A DNA stretch of 64,000 nt, from positions 18,429 to 82,428 of the forward strand of contig DATJPE010000003.1 in the NCBI GenBank assembly GCA_035506535.1. The letters run 5' to 3'. The translations under genes and the position numbers were made by a program. Of the stretch, positions 8,579 to 17,915 are shown one piece after another. Numbering within the stretch: position 1 is the stretch's first letter; each line of letters starts with the position of its first letter. The DNA is from Actinomycetes bacterium. Its GTDB lineage: Bacteria; Actinomycetota; Actinomycetes; DATJPE01. The notes under the pieces were generated by a model. It was not told where the DNA came from. It was given only the letters and a program-made list of their open reading frames with translations, and ran no database searches.

Positions 8579-9394
8579 GTGGACGAGGCGACCTCCTCAG
8601 CGACCCATCACGACGACCTCGAGCTCGCGCTGGCCCTCGCCGACGAGGCCGACGCCCTCACCCTCGAGCGCTTCCTCGCCCAGGACCTGGTGGTCGAGAC
8701 CAAGCCCGATCTCACCCCGGTCACCGACGCCGACCGCGCCGTCGAGCGTCTGCTGCGCGGGCACCTGGCGGCGAGGCGCCCCGCGGATGCGGTGCAGGGC
8801 GAGGAGTACGGCGCCGACGGCGACCCCGACACCGGGCGGGTGTGGGTCCTGGACCCGATCGACGGGACCAAGAGCTTCGTCCGCGGGGTGCCCGTCTGGG
8901 CGACCCTGATCGCTCTGCTCGTCGACGGGCTGCCCGTCGTCGGCGCGGTCTCCGCTCCCGCGCTGGGGCGCCGCTGGTGGGCCGCCTCGGGAGCGGGGGC
9001 CTGGACCGGGGGGGCCCTGGTGGAGACACGGCTCATCCACGTGTCCTCCGTGGGGGTGATCGCGGACGCCTCGGTCTCGGTCAGCGACCGCCGTGGCTGG
9101 GCCGAGGTCGGCCGGCTGGCCGGTTTCGAGACCCTGCTCGAGGCGGCCTGGCGCGCCCGCGCCTACGGCGACTTCTGGTCCCACATGCTGGTCGCCGAGG
9201 GCGCGGTCGACGTCGCGGCAGAGCCGGAGCTCTCGCTGTGGGACGTGGCGGCCCTGGTCCCGGTGGTCGAGGAGGCGGGCGGGCGGATCACCGGCTGGGA
9301 CGCCTCTCGGTGCACCGGCCCCACCGGTGGGATCACGACGAACGGGATCCTGCACGAGCAGGTCCTGTCCGTGCTGGCCGGCGCGGCCTCCTAG
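8579..9394 (+). CDS. hisN: histidinol-phosphatase, inositol-monophosphatase fold
   Basis: A 271-residue Mg2+-dependent phosphatase of the actinobacterial HisN type, which hydrolyses histidinol phosphate to histidinol in histidine biosynthesis. Metal-site motifs are EEYG, LDPIDGTKSFVRG and, near the end, LWDVAALVPVVEEAGG. The location beside aroA and rsgA matches that of hisN in other actinomycetes, which supports HisN over a generic inositol monophosphatase. Starts with GTG. Confidence 0.88.
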   Translation: MDEATSSATHHDDLELALALADEADALTLERFLAQDLVVETKPDLTPVTDADRAVERLLRGHLAARRPADAVQGEEYGADGDPDTGRVWVLDPIDGTKSFVRGVPVWATLIALLVDGLPVVGAVSAPALGRRWWAASGAGAWTGGALVETRLIHVSSVGVIADASVSVSDRRGWAEVGRLAGFETLLEAAWRARAYGDFWSHMLVAEGAVDVAAEPELSLWDVAALVPVVEEAGGRITGWDASRCTGPTGGITTNGILHEQVLSVLAGAAS

Positions 9395-9403
9395 GTTCCT
9401 CGC

Positions 9404-10225
9404 TCAGCCGGCCGCGACCTCGCGGCGCAGCGCGCTGATCGCCTCCAGGTCCCAGCCGGGTCGCGGCAGCGAGGAGAGAAGCAGCTTCGTGTACGGGTGC
9501 TGGGGGTCGCTGAGCAGCTGGGCGGTGGGCCCCTGCTCGACCACTCGCCCCCGGTGGAGCACCAGCGCCTCGTCGCACACGTAGCGCACGACCGCCAGGT
9601 CGTGGCTCACGAACACCAGCCCGATGCCGGTCTCCCGCCGGATGTCGGCCAGCAGGTTCAGCACCTGGGCCTGCACAGAGACGTCGAGGGCCGACACCGC
9701 CTCGTCCAGGACGAGCACGCTGGGGGCGACCGCCAGCGCTCGCGCGATGGCCACTCGCTGCCGCTGGCCGCCGGAGAGCGCCCGTGGCAGGGCAGCGGCC
9801 TCGCGGGCGCCCAGCCCCACCTGGTCGAGCAGCTCGGCGATGCGCCGGGCCCGGCTCGAGCGGTCGAGCCGGGTGTGCAGCCGCAGCACGGCGTCGAGGC
9901 AGTCGTCCACGGTCACCCGAGGGTCCAGGGACAGGTACGGATCCTGGAAGACGATCTGCACCGCACGAGCGCGCGCCAGTCTCTCGGAGCGCCGGCGGGC
10001 GTCGAAGGCCAGCGGGCGGCCCTGGATGACCACCTCCCCCGCGTCGGGGCGCTCCAGGCCCACCAGCAGACGAGCGGTCGTGGACTTGCCGGACCCCGAC
10101 TCCCCCACGAGGCCGACGCTGCCACCGGCGTCGACACGGAAGGACACGTCGTGCACGGCGCGCACCAGCGTCGCGCCGCTGCGGTAGGTCTTGGTGAGGC
10201 CGACGGCCTCGAGCAACGGGCTCAC
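9404..10225 (-). CDS. oligopeptide/dipeptide-type ABC transporter ATP-binding protein (DppF-like)
   Basis: A 273-residue ABC ATPase and the last gene of the amide/peptide uptake operon. Walker A is GESGSGKST, the signature LSGGQRQRVAIARAL, and Walker B VLVLDEAVSALD, followed by the switch His in SHDL. It lacks the long C-terminal oligopeptide/zinc-type extension of its partner, as usual for DppF. GTG start overlaps the stop of the DppD-like gene by 4 bp. Confidence 0.9.
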   Translation of the reverse strand: MSPLLEAVGLTKTYRSGATLVRAVHDVSFRVDAGGSVGLVGESGSGKSTTARLLVGLERPDAGEVVIQGRPLAFDARRRSERLARARAVQIVFQDPYLSLDPRVTVDDCLDAVLRLHTRLDRSSRARRIAELLDQVGLGAREAAALPRALSGGQRQRVAIARALAVAPSVLVLDEAVSALDVSVQAQVLNLLADIRRETGIGLVFVSHDLAVVRYVCDEALVLHRGRVVEQGPTAQLLSDPQHPYTKLLLSSLPRPGWDLEAISALRREVAAG

Positions 10226-11235
10226 GGACGACCCTCCTCGAGGCTGCCCAGCCGGACGAGGTCACCCGTGGAGAGCTGGGCCCGCGGGCAGGCCACCTCG
10301 TGGCCGGCGCTGCCCGTGACCGGCTCGAGGCCGGGTCGAAGGGACAGGCACGGATCTGGAACGGCGAGCGGGCAGCGCGCGGCGAAGGCGCACCCGGGCG
10401 GGTCCTCGAGCAGGCCGAGTGGCGTGCCCGGGATCGGGACGAGCCGCTCCTGGGCGCCGTGGATGTCCGGCGTCGAGGCGAGCAGGCCCACCGTGTAGGG
10501 ATGCCTCGGCTCGGAGAACAACCGATGGGCCGGGGCGGCCTCGACGACGCGTCCGGCGTACATGACATAGACCCTGGTGCACACCGCCGAGGCGAGGTCG
10601 AGGTCGTGGGTGATGAAGAGCATCCCCATGCCCCGCTGGGCCTGCTGACGGGTGAGGATCGCGAGGATCTCGGCCTGGGTGGTGACGTCCAGAGCCGTCG
10701 TCGGCTCGTCGCAGAGGAGCAGCGCTGGCTCGGTGGACAGCGCGGCAGCGATCATCACTCGCTGGAGCATGCCCCCGGAGAGCTCGTGCGGGTGCTGGCG
10801 AAGATGTCGGGGCGGGTCGGGCATCCCGACGGCAGCCAGCAGCTCGACGGCCCGCTCGGTGGCGGCGCCCTTGGACCAGCCGCGGTTCAACCGCAGGGAC
10901 TCGGTCATGAAGTCGCCCACCGTGCGCATCGGGTTGATCCCGGCCCGCGGGTCCTGGAAGACCATCGACACGGTGGACGAGCGCAGGGTGCGCAGCTGCG
11001 CCGGGGCCGCGGAGCCGACGTCGACGTTGCCCACGAGCACCCGACCGGCCACCTCCGACCCGGACGGTGTGAGCCCGAGCACCGCCCGCGCGGTCACCGA
11101 CTTGCCCGACCCCGACTCACCGACCAGGCCGACGATCTCGCCGGCCTCCACGGTCAGGTCGACCCCGTCGAGGATGGGACGGCGCGCCCGGCCGGGAAGC
11201 CGCACCGACAGCCCGTAGATCGACAGCAGCGCCAT
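10222..11235 (-). CDS. oligopeptide/dipeptide-type ABC transporter ATP-binding protein (DppD-like)
   Basis: A 337-residue ABC ATPase with Walker A GESGSGKSV, signature LSGGMLQRVMIAAAL and Walker B LLLCDEPTTALDVT. The C-terminal oligopeptide-transporter extension contains GCAFAARCPLAVPDPC, the cysteine cluster that in Dpp/Opp ATPases can hold an Fe-S cluster. ATG at 11235 shares one base with the DppC-like stop (TGATG). A much longer open frame runs upstream through the permease gene but is out of frame with it and shows arginine/glycine-rich nonsense composition. Confidence 0.9.
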   Translation of the reverse strand: MALLSIYGLSVRLPGRARRPILDGVDLTVEAGEIVGLVGESGSGKSVTARAVLGLTPSGSEVAGRVLVGNVDVGSAAPAQLRTLRSSTVSMVFQDPRAGINPMRTVGDFMTESLRLNRGWSKGAATERAVELLAAVGMPDPPRHLRQHPHELSGGMLQRVMIAAALSTEPALLLCDEPTTALDVTTQAEILAILTRQQAQRGMGMLFITHDLDLASAVCTRVYVMYAGRVVEAAPAHRLFSEPRHPYTVGLLASTPDIHGAQERLVPIPGTPLGLLEDPPGCAFAARCPLAVPDPCLSLRPGLEPVTGSAGHEVACPRAQLSTGDLVRLGSLEEGRP

Positions 11236-12098
11236 CAGCGTTCCCTTCGCGCGATGCGGTCGCCGATCTCTTCGCCGACGACGTTGAACGCCACGACGAC
11301 GACGACGATGGCCACGGCCGGTGCGATCGCGGACATGGGCTGACCGGAGAGGACCGCACCTCGACCCTGTTCGACCATGGCGCCCCAGTCGGGCGTCGGA
11401 GGCTGGACGCCGAGCCCGAGGAAGGACAGCGCAGCGAGGTCGAGGAGCGCGTAGCCGAAGTTCAGCGTGGACTGCGCGAGCACCGTCGAGGACACGTTCG
11501 GCAGCAGTCGCCTCGTCGCGGTGTACGTCGGCCCGAAGCCCTGGACGCGGTAGGCGGCGACGTACGGCTGCGTCTTGCCCTGCACGACCAGGCTGCGGGT
11601 GAGCCGAGCGACGAAGGGCAGATAGGCGACTGACATCGCGACGACCGGCGCCGTCATGCCCTTGCCGAACAGGGCCACGACGAGGATCGCGAGGAGCAGT
11701 CCCGGGAAGGCGAACAGGATGTCGAGGACCCGCGACAGCACCAGGTCGACCCAGCCGCCTCGCCAGCCGGCGAGGAGTCCGACGACGATCCCGAACACCG
11801 TGGAGAGCACGACCACGAACAGCGGACCGACCAGGCTGGTGCGCGCACCGAACATCACCCGGGACAAGGTGTCGCGGCCCGACTCGTCGGTGCCCAGCAG
11901 GTGCTGCAGGCTCGGGCCGGACAAGGCGTTCGACAGGTCCGTGGCGTTCGGGTCGTAGGGCGCGAGGACGGGAGCGAACAGCGCGATCAGCACGAAGCCG
12001 ATGAGGATCGTGACGCACGTCCAGAACAGCCAGCTTCCGCCGAAGTCGCGCACCGCGCCGAGCCGGCCGACGCGGGGCGTCTCGATCGCGACGCTCAT
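11235..12098 (-). CDS. oligopeptide/dipeptide-type ABC transporter permease (DppC-like)
   Basis: A 287-residue inner-membrane permease with six predicted helices. The N-terminal OppC-type region has LAPYDPNATD and LLGTDESGRDTLSRVMFGART, highly typical of DppC/OppC. The EAA loop for ATPase contact is the AAYRVQGFGPTYTATRRLLPN region. Overlaps the DppB-like gene by 4 bp. Confidence 0.92.
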   Translation of the reverse strand: MSVAIETPRVGRLGAVRDFGGSWLFWTCVTILIGFVLIALFAPVLAPYDPNATDLSNALSGPSLQHLLGTDESGRDTLSRVMFGARTSLVGPLFVVVLSTVFGIVVGLLAGWRGGWVDLVLSRVLDILFAFPGLLLAILVVALFGKGMTAPVVAMSVAYLPFVARLTRSLVVQGKTQPYVAAYRVQGFGPTYTATRRLLPNVSSTVLAQSTLNFGYALLDLAALSFLGLGVQPPTPDWGAMVEQGRGAVLSGQPMSAIAPAVAIVVVVVAFNVVGEEIGDRIARRER

Positions 12099-13081
12099 CG
12101 GGCCGCGTCACCTGCCTTCACCCGGGGGTCGATCAGCGGGTACGCCAGGTCGACCACGAAGTTGATGATCACGAAAGCGGCGACGACGAGGAGCACGAGC
12201 GCCTGGACGACGGGGAAGTCGAGCTTGTCCACCGACGCCACGAGCAGTGAGCCGATGCCGTCGAGGCCGAAGGCGGTCTCGACCACCGCACTGGACACGA
12301 GCAGCCCTGCCACGAGCAGCCCGGAGATCGTGAGGATCGGCCCACCGGCGTTGCGCAGGACATGCCGGCGCACGACCGTCCTCCTCGCCAGCCCGCGGCT
12401 CAGGGCGACCTCGACATGCTCTCGGCTCAGCACGTCGAGCATCGACGACCGGGTGATGCGCGCGACCAGCGCGATGAAGGTCAGAGACAGTGCGATCGCC
12501 GGCAGCGTGAGGTGGTAGAGCCGGTCCACGGGGCCCTGGCCCGCGCCGAACGTGGGGAACAGGCCGAGGCGCACCGAGAAGAACGAGATCAGCACGATCG
12601 CCGCGGCGAAGGAGGGGATCGCGGCGAAGAACGTGACGACGACCAGGACCGCCTTGTCGCTGCTGCGCCCGGCGCGAAGCGCTCCGAGGATCCCGGCACC
12701 GAGACCGACGACGAGGATGATCACCGCCGACAGCAGGACGAGGGAGAAGGTGGTCGGCAGTCTCGACGCGATGAGCGTGGAGACGTTCTCGCGGTACTCC
12801 AGCGACCGGCCGAAGTTACCGTGGAGCACGCCGGCCAGCCAGTGGACGTACTGGACGAGGAACGGCTGGTCGAGCCCGTACTGCTTCTTGATCGCCGCGA
12901 TGGTCGCCGGCGACGGGCTGCGCCCCTGGATGAGGAAGTCGATCGGGCTCCCGGGGACGACGTACAGCGACGCGAACACCAGGAACGAGGTGACCAGCAG
13001 GGTGAGCATCAGCCCGAGCAGTCGCCAGACGACGAACGTCGCGGTGCGGGGAGGCGCGACCCCGGCACCGTCGAGGCTCAC
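12095..13081 (-). CDS. oligopeptide/dipeptide-type ABC transporter permease (DppB-like)
   Basis: A 328-residue permease with DppB features: one N-terminal helix (VVWRLLGLMLTLLVTSFLVF), a large periplasmic loop with PGSPIDFLIQGRSPSP and QYGLDQPFLVQYVHWL, then five helices. The EAA-type loop is ALSRGLARRTVVRRHVLRNA. GTG at 13081 was chosen since it overlaps the amidase stop by 4 bp (GTGA); the open frame continues upstream to 13288 inside the amidase gene but is not expected to be translated. Confidence 0.9.
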   Translation of the reverse strand: MSLDGAGVAPPRTATFVVWRLLGLMLTLLVTSFLVFASLYVVPGSPIDFLIQGRSPSPATIAAIKKQYGLDQPFLVQYVHWLAGVLHGNFGRSLEYRENVSTLIASRLPTTFSLVLLSAVIILVVGLGAGILGALRAGRSSDKAVLVVVTFFAAIPSFAAAIVLISFFSVRLGLFPTFGAGQGPVDRLYHLTLPAIALSLTFIALVARITRSSMLDVLSREHVEVALSRGLARRTVVRRHVLRNAGGPILTISGLLVAGLLVSSAVVETAFGLDGIGSLLVASVDKLDFPVVQALVLLVVAAFVIINFVVDLAYPLIDPRVKAGDAAR

Positions 13082-14502
13082 AGCGTCGGTCGCCACGTCG
13101 CGTCGCCCCACCGAGGCTGCTGGCGCTCCAACGCGGCGCCGAGACGGAAGACGGTCCGGTCGTCGTAGGTCCGACCGACGATCTGCACGCCGGTGGGCAC
13201 CCCGTTGCTCGCCAGGCCGCTCGGCACCGACAGCACCGGGACCCGGCCGATCACGTTGAACGGGATCGTCATGAGGGCGTCCTCCCACGCGTGGTCCCCG
13301 CCGTCGATGCGCACCACCGCGTCGACGTAGTCGTCGCCGGCGACCAGCCCCTCGGTGCCTATGGTCGGGCAGAGCAGCGCGTCATGGGAGTCGAGCAGGT
13401 CGCCGAGCGGGCGGTAGACCTCGGTCTCGGCGGCCAGCCCCGCGAGGCGTGAGGCGGTGTCGCCGTGTGCCGTCGCCCGGGCGGCGAAGGCTCGCGTGTA
13501 CGGCATGAGCAGCTCGGCGTCGTCCCCGGCGATGCTGTCGACGAAGGCACCGAAGATGGAGCCGAAGTGCGCCCACGCGGCGGCCAGGATCACCTCCCGT
13601 CGCCACGGGAGCTCCACCTCCTCGACGTGCACGCCGGCTCCGCGCAGGGCGTCCGCGGCGGCTCGGGTGTTCGCCTCGACGACGGGCTCGACCGGGAAGT
13701 CGCCCAGGCGCACGCAGAGCGCGACCCGCATCCCCTCGACCTGGTCGTCGACCTCGCCGAGGTGGTAGGTCGGGCGGAGCGACGCCTGGTCGCCCGCCCA
13801 CGGCCCGGCGAGGACGTCCTGCAACCGGGCGACGTCGGCGACGCTGCGGCCCATCGGGCCGTCCGCGCAGTAGCTGTCCAGGTTGAACGGCGCGAGCCCC
13901 GGGATCCGGCCGAAGGGAGCCTTGAAACCGACCACACCGCACAGCGAGGACGGGATGCGGATCGAGCCCCCGATGTCCGAGCCGGTGGCGAGGACGGTGG
14001 TGCCCGCGGCCAGCGAGGCGCCCGCGCCCCCGGACGAGCCGCCCGGGGAGAAGGCCGTGTTCCACGGGTTGCGGGTGACTCCCCAGAGCTTCGAGTGCGT
14101 GAACGGCGCGCACGAGAACTCAGGAGTCGTGGTCCGCGCGTGCACGACCGCACCGGCCGCGACGACCCTGCTGACCACTGGGTGGGTGACGTCGGCGACG
14201 ACACCCTGCTCGAGGAGGGATCCCTCCTCGATGAGCCGTCCCGCGATGGGCTGCTCCTCCTTCAGGGCCAGGGGCACTCCCTCGAGCGGACGGATCTCCG
14301 CGTCGCGGTCGCGGTAGCGTCGCTCGGACTCGCGCGCGGCGACGTAGGCCTCCTCCCGCATCTGCTCGGTGAAGGCGTTCACGTCCGGCTCGACCTCGTC
14401 CGCCCTCGCGAGGACGGCGTCGAGCACCTCGACGGGCGACAGGTCCCCGCGACGGAACCTCGCCAGCGCCTCGGTCGCGGAGATGTAGTGGAGGTCGTTC
14501 AC
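13078..14502 (-). CDS. amidase-signature family hydrolase
   Basis: A 474-residue enzyme of the Ser-cisSer-Lys amidase family (GatA/AmiE-like). Catalytic Lys lies in GVPLALKE, the cis-Ser in SPGGSSGGAGASLAAG and the nucleophile in GSDIGGSIRIPSS. Such proteins hydrolyse carboxamides, acyl-amino acids or carbamates. No gatB/gatC partner is nearby; it lies between a binding protein and the Dpp-type permeases, so it probably hydrolyses the imported ligand in the cytoplasm rather than amidating tRNA. GTG at 14502 overlaps the binding-protein stop by 4 bp. Confidence 0.88.
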   Translation of the reverse strand: MNDLHYISATEALARFRRGDLSPVEVLDAVLARADEVEPDVNAFTEQMREEAYVAARESERRYRDRDAEIRPLEGVPLALKEEQPIAGRLIEEGSLLEQGVVADVTHPVVSRVVAAGAVVHARTTTPEFSCAPFTHSKLWGVTRNPWNTAFSPGGSSGGAGASLAAGTTVLATGSDIGGSIRIPSSLCGVVGFKAPFGRIPGLAPFNLDSYCADGPMGRSVADVARLQDVLAGPWAGDQASLRPTYHLGEVDDQVEGMRVALCVRLGDFPVEPVVEANTRAAADALRGAGVHVEEVELPWRREVILAAAWAHFGSIFGAFVDSIAGDDAELLMPYTRAFAARATAHGDTASRLAGLAAETEVYRPLGDLLDSHDALLCPTIGTEGLVAGDDYVDAVVRIDGGDHAWEDALMTIPFNVIGRVPVLSVPSGLASNGVPTGVQIVGRTYDDRTVFRLGAALERQQPRWGDATWRPTL

Positions 14503-16169
14503 TTCGCGGCCCCGATCGTCGCGGCCCAGGGGTAGTAGAGGAAGTTGATCGACGGCGAGACGCCGGTGATCCGCTTCCCGAGCCACAGCGACGTCGGCGC
14601 GGTGAAGAGGGGCAGCCAGGGCAGCTCCACCTGGCTGATCTGCTGCGCCTTCGCCGTGTACGCCGAGCGCTGGACCGGGTCGGCGGTCGCGATCGCGTCG
14701 TCCACCGCTGCGTCGAAGGCCTTGTCGGACCAGGAGCCGTAGTTGCTGAACTCACCGGTGCGCAAGACGCCGTACATGTCCAGCGGGTCGCCGATCGAGA
14801 CGTACCAGGCGGTCATGAACAAGTCGATCCCCTTGCGAGCCGCGGGGTCACTGAACAGCGCGGTGTACTTGTCCGGGGCGATCGTGCGGATGACGGGGTC
14901 GAGGCCGATCGCCTTCGCGGCGGCCGCCGTCGCCTGGGCGACGATGTCCGAGTCCGCCGAGATCGGGCTGGTCGCGATGACGACCTTCTGCCCGTTGACG
15001 CCCGCCTGGGCCGCCAGGGCCTTGGCCTTGGCGACGTCGTAGGGGTAGCTCGCCAGCCCGGCGTAGTAGGAGTCGACGGTGGCCGGGGGGACGCCGACCC
15101 AGTCGCTCCTGGTGACCAGTGAGTCGGCGAGGTCGCCGACACCCTGCTCGCCGGCCTTGATGATGCCCTGCCGGTCGGTCGCCATGAGCAGTGCCTGACG
15201 GACGCGCTTGTCGCTGAGGACTCCCTTGAGGTTGCTGACGATCTCGTCGACCACGGTGGTGTTGGTGCCGAAGTAGAGGCTGCCCTGGCCGCCGTTCTTC
15301 AGCTGCGCGTATGCGTTCGGCGGCACCTGCCAGCCGCCGTCGACCTCACCGGACTGCCACGCGTTGATCCTCGTGTTCGGGTCCTCGAGGAACACGAACT
15401 TCACCTGTGCCGCCTTGGCACGCAGGGTGGGGTCCCAGTACTGGTCGAAGCGCTTGAGGACGATGCTCTGCCCGGGCGTCCAGGAGGAGAGCGCGAACGG
15501 TCCCGTGCAGTTCACGCCGGTGCTCGGGTTCCCGTAGTTGGCGCCGTCCTTGGCCAGCGTCGCGGCCGACTCCACGGTGCCGGGCGTGACCGCCATGTAC
15601 TGGTTGAAGGTCGCGTCGGGTCGGGAGAGGGTCACCGTGACCTGGTAGGGCCCCGTCTTCTCGATCGACTTCACATTGCGGAAGACGCTCGCCCAGTAGG
15701 AACCGACCTTGGGGTTGAGGTTGTACTTCAGCGACGCGACCACGTCGTTCGCGGTCATGAGGGTGCCGTCGTGGAAGTGGACGCCCTGCCGGATCGTGTA
15801 GACCCACGTCGTCGGATCGGGGTTCGCCCACTTCGTCGCCAGACCTGGCGAGTACGACAGGTCGGAGTTCCAGCGCAGCAGGCTCTCGCAGACGTTGGAC
15901 AGCACCGTGTTCGGCGGGTAGTCGAAGGCGTAGGCGTAGCTGAGCGAGAGGGGCTCGGCGTACAGCGACCACGTGAAGGAGTCGATGTCCCCCGCCGGTG
16001 CCGGAGTCTGCGCGGTCAGCTGGTACGCGCTGTCGCCGGACACGGACGACGATGCGCCCGCCCCACCGGAGGAGCTCGCGGTGCCGCTGCACGCGGCCAG
16101 CAGGACGGTCGCCGCGGCGACGGTGGCCGCCGCGGCGAGGCGGCGCCCGGGGGCGAATCTGGTCAACAT
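14499..16169 (-). CDS. ABC transporter substrate-binding lipoprotein (DppA/OppA-like, SBP family 5)
   Basis: A 556-residue extracytoplasmic binding protein. The signal MLTRFAPGRRLAAAATVAAA is followed by a lipobox LAAC and a Ser/Gly/Ala-rich linker. The mature domain has LATKWANPDPTTWVYTIRQGVHFHDG and SDKRVRQALLMATDRQGI, the SBP_bac_5 hallmarks. Length fits the family. The ATG at 16169 follows GGAGGA with only one base between, which is short for a ribosome site, so the in-frame GTG at 16199 is a real alternative. It lies 41 bp after the amidohydrolase gene in the same operon. Confidence 0.9.
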   Translation of the reverse strand: MLTRFAPGRRLAAAATVAAATVLLAACSGTASSSGGAGASSSVSGDSAYQLTAQTPAPAGDIDSFTWSLYAEPLSLSYAYAFDYPPNTVLSNVCESLLRWNSDLSYSPGLATKWANPDPTTWVYTIRQGVHFHDGTLMTANDVVASLKYNLNPKVGSYWASVFRNVKSIEKTGPYQVTVTLSRPDATFNQYMAVTPGTVESAATLAKDGANYGNPSTGVNCTGPFALSSWTPGQSIVLKRFDQYWDPTLRAKAAQVKFVFLEDPNTRINAWQSGEVDGGWQVPPNAYAQLKNGGQGSLYFGTNTTVVDEIVSNLKGVLSDKRVRQALLMATDRQGIIKAGEQGVGDLADSLVTRSDWVGVPPATVDSYYAGLASYPYDVAKAKALAAQAGVNGQKVVIATSPISADSDIVAQATAAAAKAIGLDPVIRTIAPDKYTALFSDPAARKGIDLFMTAWYVSIGDPLDMYGVLRTGEFSNYGSWSDKAFDAAVDDAIATADPVQRSAYTAKAQQISQVELPWLPLFTAPTSLWLGKRITGVSPSINFLYYPWAATIGAAK

Positions 16170-16210
16170 TCCTCCAGCGGGGTCAGCGGTCGAGGTCACG
16201 AACGCATCGG

Positions 16211-17878
16211 TCAGGAGATCGGGTCGAGGGGGGCGTCGTCGCGGGCGAAGACTCGGGCGCCCTCGACATAGGTCTGGCGAACCCGGGCGTCGGAGATGAG
16301 CTCGCTCGGGTGGGCGAAGGGGTCGCGGTCGAGGACGACGAGGTCGGCGTCCATGCCTTCGCGCAGCCGGCCGGTCAGCTCCTCCTGGTGGTTCACCCAG
16401 GCCGAGCCGGCCGTGTAGGCCGTCAGTGCGGTGGCGAGGTCGAGCGCGTTGCGGGCGTACAGGGGCTCCGCGTCCGGCCCGGCGCCCGGCGTGCGCCGGT
16501 TGACCGCGACGTGCACGCCGGCCAGCGGGTCGGCGCTGCTCACCGACCAGTCGCTGCCGGCGGCGATCCGTGCCCCCGCGCGTTCGAGGTCGCCGAACGG
16601 GTACTGCCAGGAGGCCCGGCGCTCGCCGAGGAACGGGATGGTGAGCTCGTCCATCTGCGGCTCGTGGGCCGCCCACAGCGGCTGGATGTTGGCGACGGCG
16701 TCGAGCAGGGCGAAGCGCCCGAGGTCGTCGGGATGCACCACCTGGAGGTGGGCCAGGTGGTGGCGGCCCTCGCCCGGCCCGTTGCGCCGGTACGCCGCCT
16801 CGAGCGCGTCGAGCGCCTCGCGCACCGCGCGATCGCCCAGGGCGTGGAAGTGCACCTGGAAGCCCGCGGCATCCAGTGCCGTGACGTGCTCTCGCAGCGC
16901 GAGGGGGTCGACGAAACTCAGGCCCGCGTTCGCGGTGCGGCAGCCGCATGCGTCGAGGTACGGCTCGAGCATGGCGGCAGTGAAGTTCTCGGCGACGCCG
17001 TCCTGCATGATCTTGACCGTGGTGGGCCGGAAGCGGCCGTAGCGACCCTCACCGCGCCGCTCGAGCAGCTCAGGCAGCTGCTCGAGCCCGCGCTGGCGGT
17101 CCCACCAGAGCGCGCCGACGACTCGGGCCCGCAGCTCGCCGTCCCTCGCCGCGTCGAGATAGACGGGCAGGATGTCCTGGTCGCCGAAGACCTCCCCGAC
17201 CGCCGCGTCCTGCCAGCTCGTCACGCCGAGGGAGAACAGGTGGTCCTGCGCCGCGAGGAGCCCCTGACGCTGCTCCTGGGCGGTCACACCGGGAAGCAGG
17301 CCCGCCACCAGGGCGGCGGCACCCTCGTGCAAGGTGCCGGCGGGGAACCCGTCGGCCTCCCGCTCGACGCGCCCGTCCACCGGATCGGGTGTGTGCGGGC
17401 CGAGACCGGCGCGCTCGATGGCCGCCGTGTTGACCCACGCGCCGTGCCCGTCGCGGTTGGTGAGGTAGGCGGGACGGTCGGGCACGACCGAGTCGAGCAG
17501 CTGCCGGGTCGGCGTACCGGACGGGTAGTGGTCCATCGACCAGCCCGACCCGACGATCCACGGCAGGTCCGGGTTCGAGGCGGCATAGGCGGCGATGGCG
17601 GCGAGCGCCGCGTCGGCGTCGGCGCAGCCGTGGACGTCGCAGCGCAGCATCCCCACGCCCGCCATCACCGGGTGGACGTGGGCGTCCTGGAACCCCGGCA
17701 GGAGGAGCCCGCCGGCCAGGTCGACGACCTCGGTCCGCGGGCCGACGAGCTCGCCGACCTGCTCGTCGGTGCCGACCGCCAGGATCCGGCCGTCGGCGAC
17801 GGCGAGCGCCCCAGGGTGGGAGGTCACCTGCCCGGGGCTGAAGAGTCGTCCACGGACGAAGACACGATCGGCGTTCAC
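16211..17878 (-). CDS. YtcJ-type metal-dependent amidohydrolase
   Basis: A 555-residue amidohydrolase-superfamily TIM-barrel protein of the YtcJ/N-substituted-formamide-deformylase group. The metal site begins with LLLPGFQDAHVHP; later ligands are in FQVHFHALGDRAV, HHLAHLQVVHPDD and AAGSDWSVSSADP. These enzymes cleave formamides and other exocyclic amides. First gene of the seven-gene operon, with a GTG start about 31 nt from the predicted transcription start. Combined with the amidase and Dpp importer it implies import and stepwise hydrolysis of an amide-containing compound; the actual substrate is not readable. Confidence 0.88.
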   Translation of the reverse strand: MNADRVFVRGRLFSPGQVTSHPGALAVADGRILAVGTDEQVGELVGPRTEVVDLAGGLLLPGFQDAHVHPVMAGVGMLRCDVHGCADADAALAAIAAYAASNPDLPWIVGSGWSMDHYPSGTPTRQLLDSVVPDRPAYLTNRDGHGAWVNTAAIERAGLGPHTPDPVDGRVEREADGFPAGTLHEGAAALVAGLLPGVTAQEQRQGLLAAQDHLFSLGVTSWQDAAVGEVFGDQDILPVYLDAARDGELRARVVGALWWDRQRGLEQLPELLERRGEGRYGRFRPTTVKIMQDGVAENFTAAMLEPYLDACGCRTANAGLSFVDPLALREHVTALDAAGFQVHFHALGDRAVREALDALEAAYRRNGPGEGRHHLAHLQVVHPDDLGRFALLDAVANIQPLWAAHEPQMDELTIPFLGERRASWQYPFGDLERAGARIAAGSDWSVSSADPLAGVHVAVNRRTPGAGPDAEPLYARNALDLATALTAYTAGSAWVNHQEELTGRLREGMDADLVVLDRDPFAHPSELISDARVRQTYVEGARVFARDDAPLDPIS

Positions 17879-17915
17879 CCTGACCCTGGCCTCCTCGGCT
17901 GATGTCGGTCGGGTG

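Noticed and set aside
11236..12111. N-terminal extension of the DppD-like frame up to 12111
   Set aside because: This stretch reads the DppC-like permease out of frame; the true start is the ATG at 11235 beside the permease stop.
13078..14502. Amidase as GatA of a tRNA amidotransferase
   Set aside because: No gatB or gatC nearby, and it is embedded in an importer operon with another amidohydrolase.
16170..16949. Extension of the binding-protein frame upstream to 16949
   Set aside because: It passes through the amidohydrolase gene in the wrong frame, whereas a signal peptide with lipobox begins at 16169.
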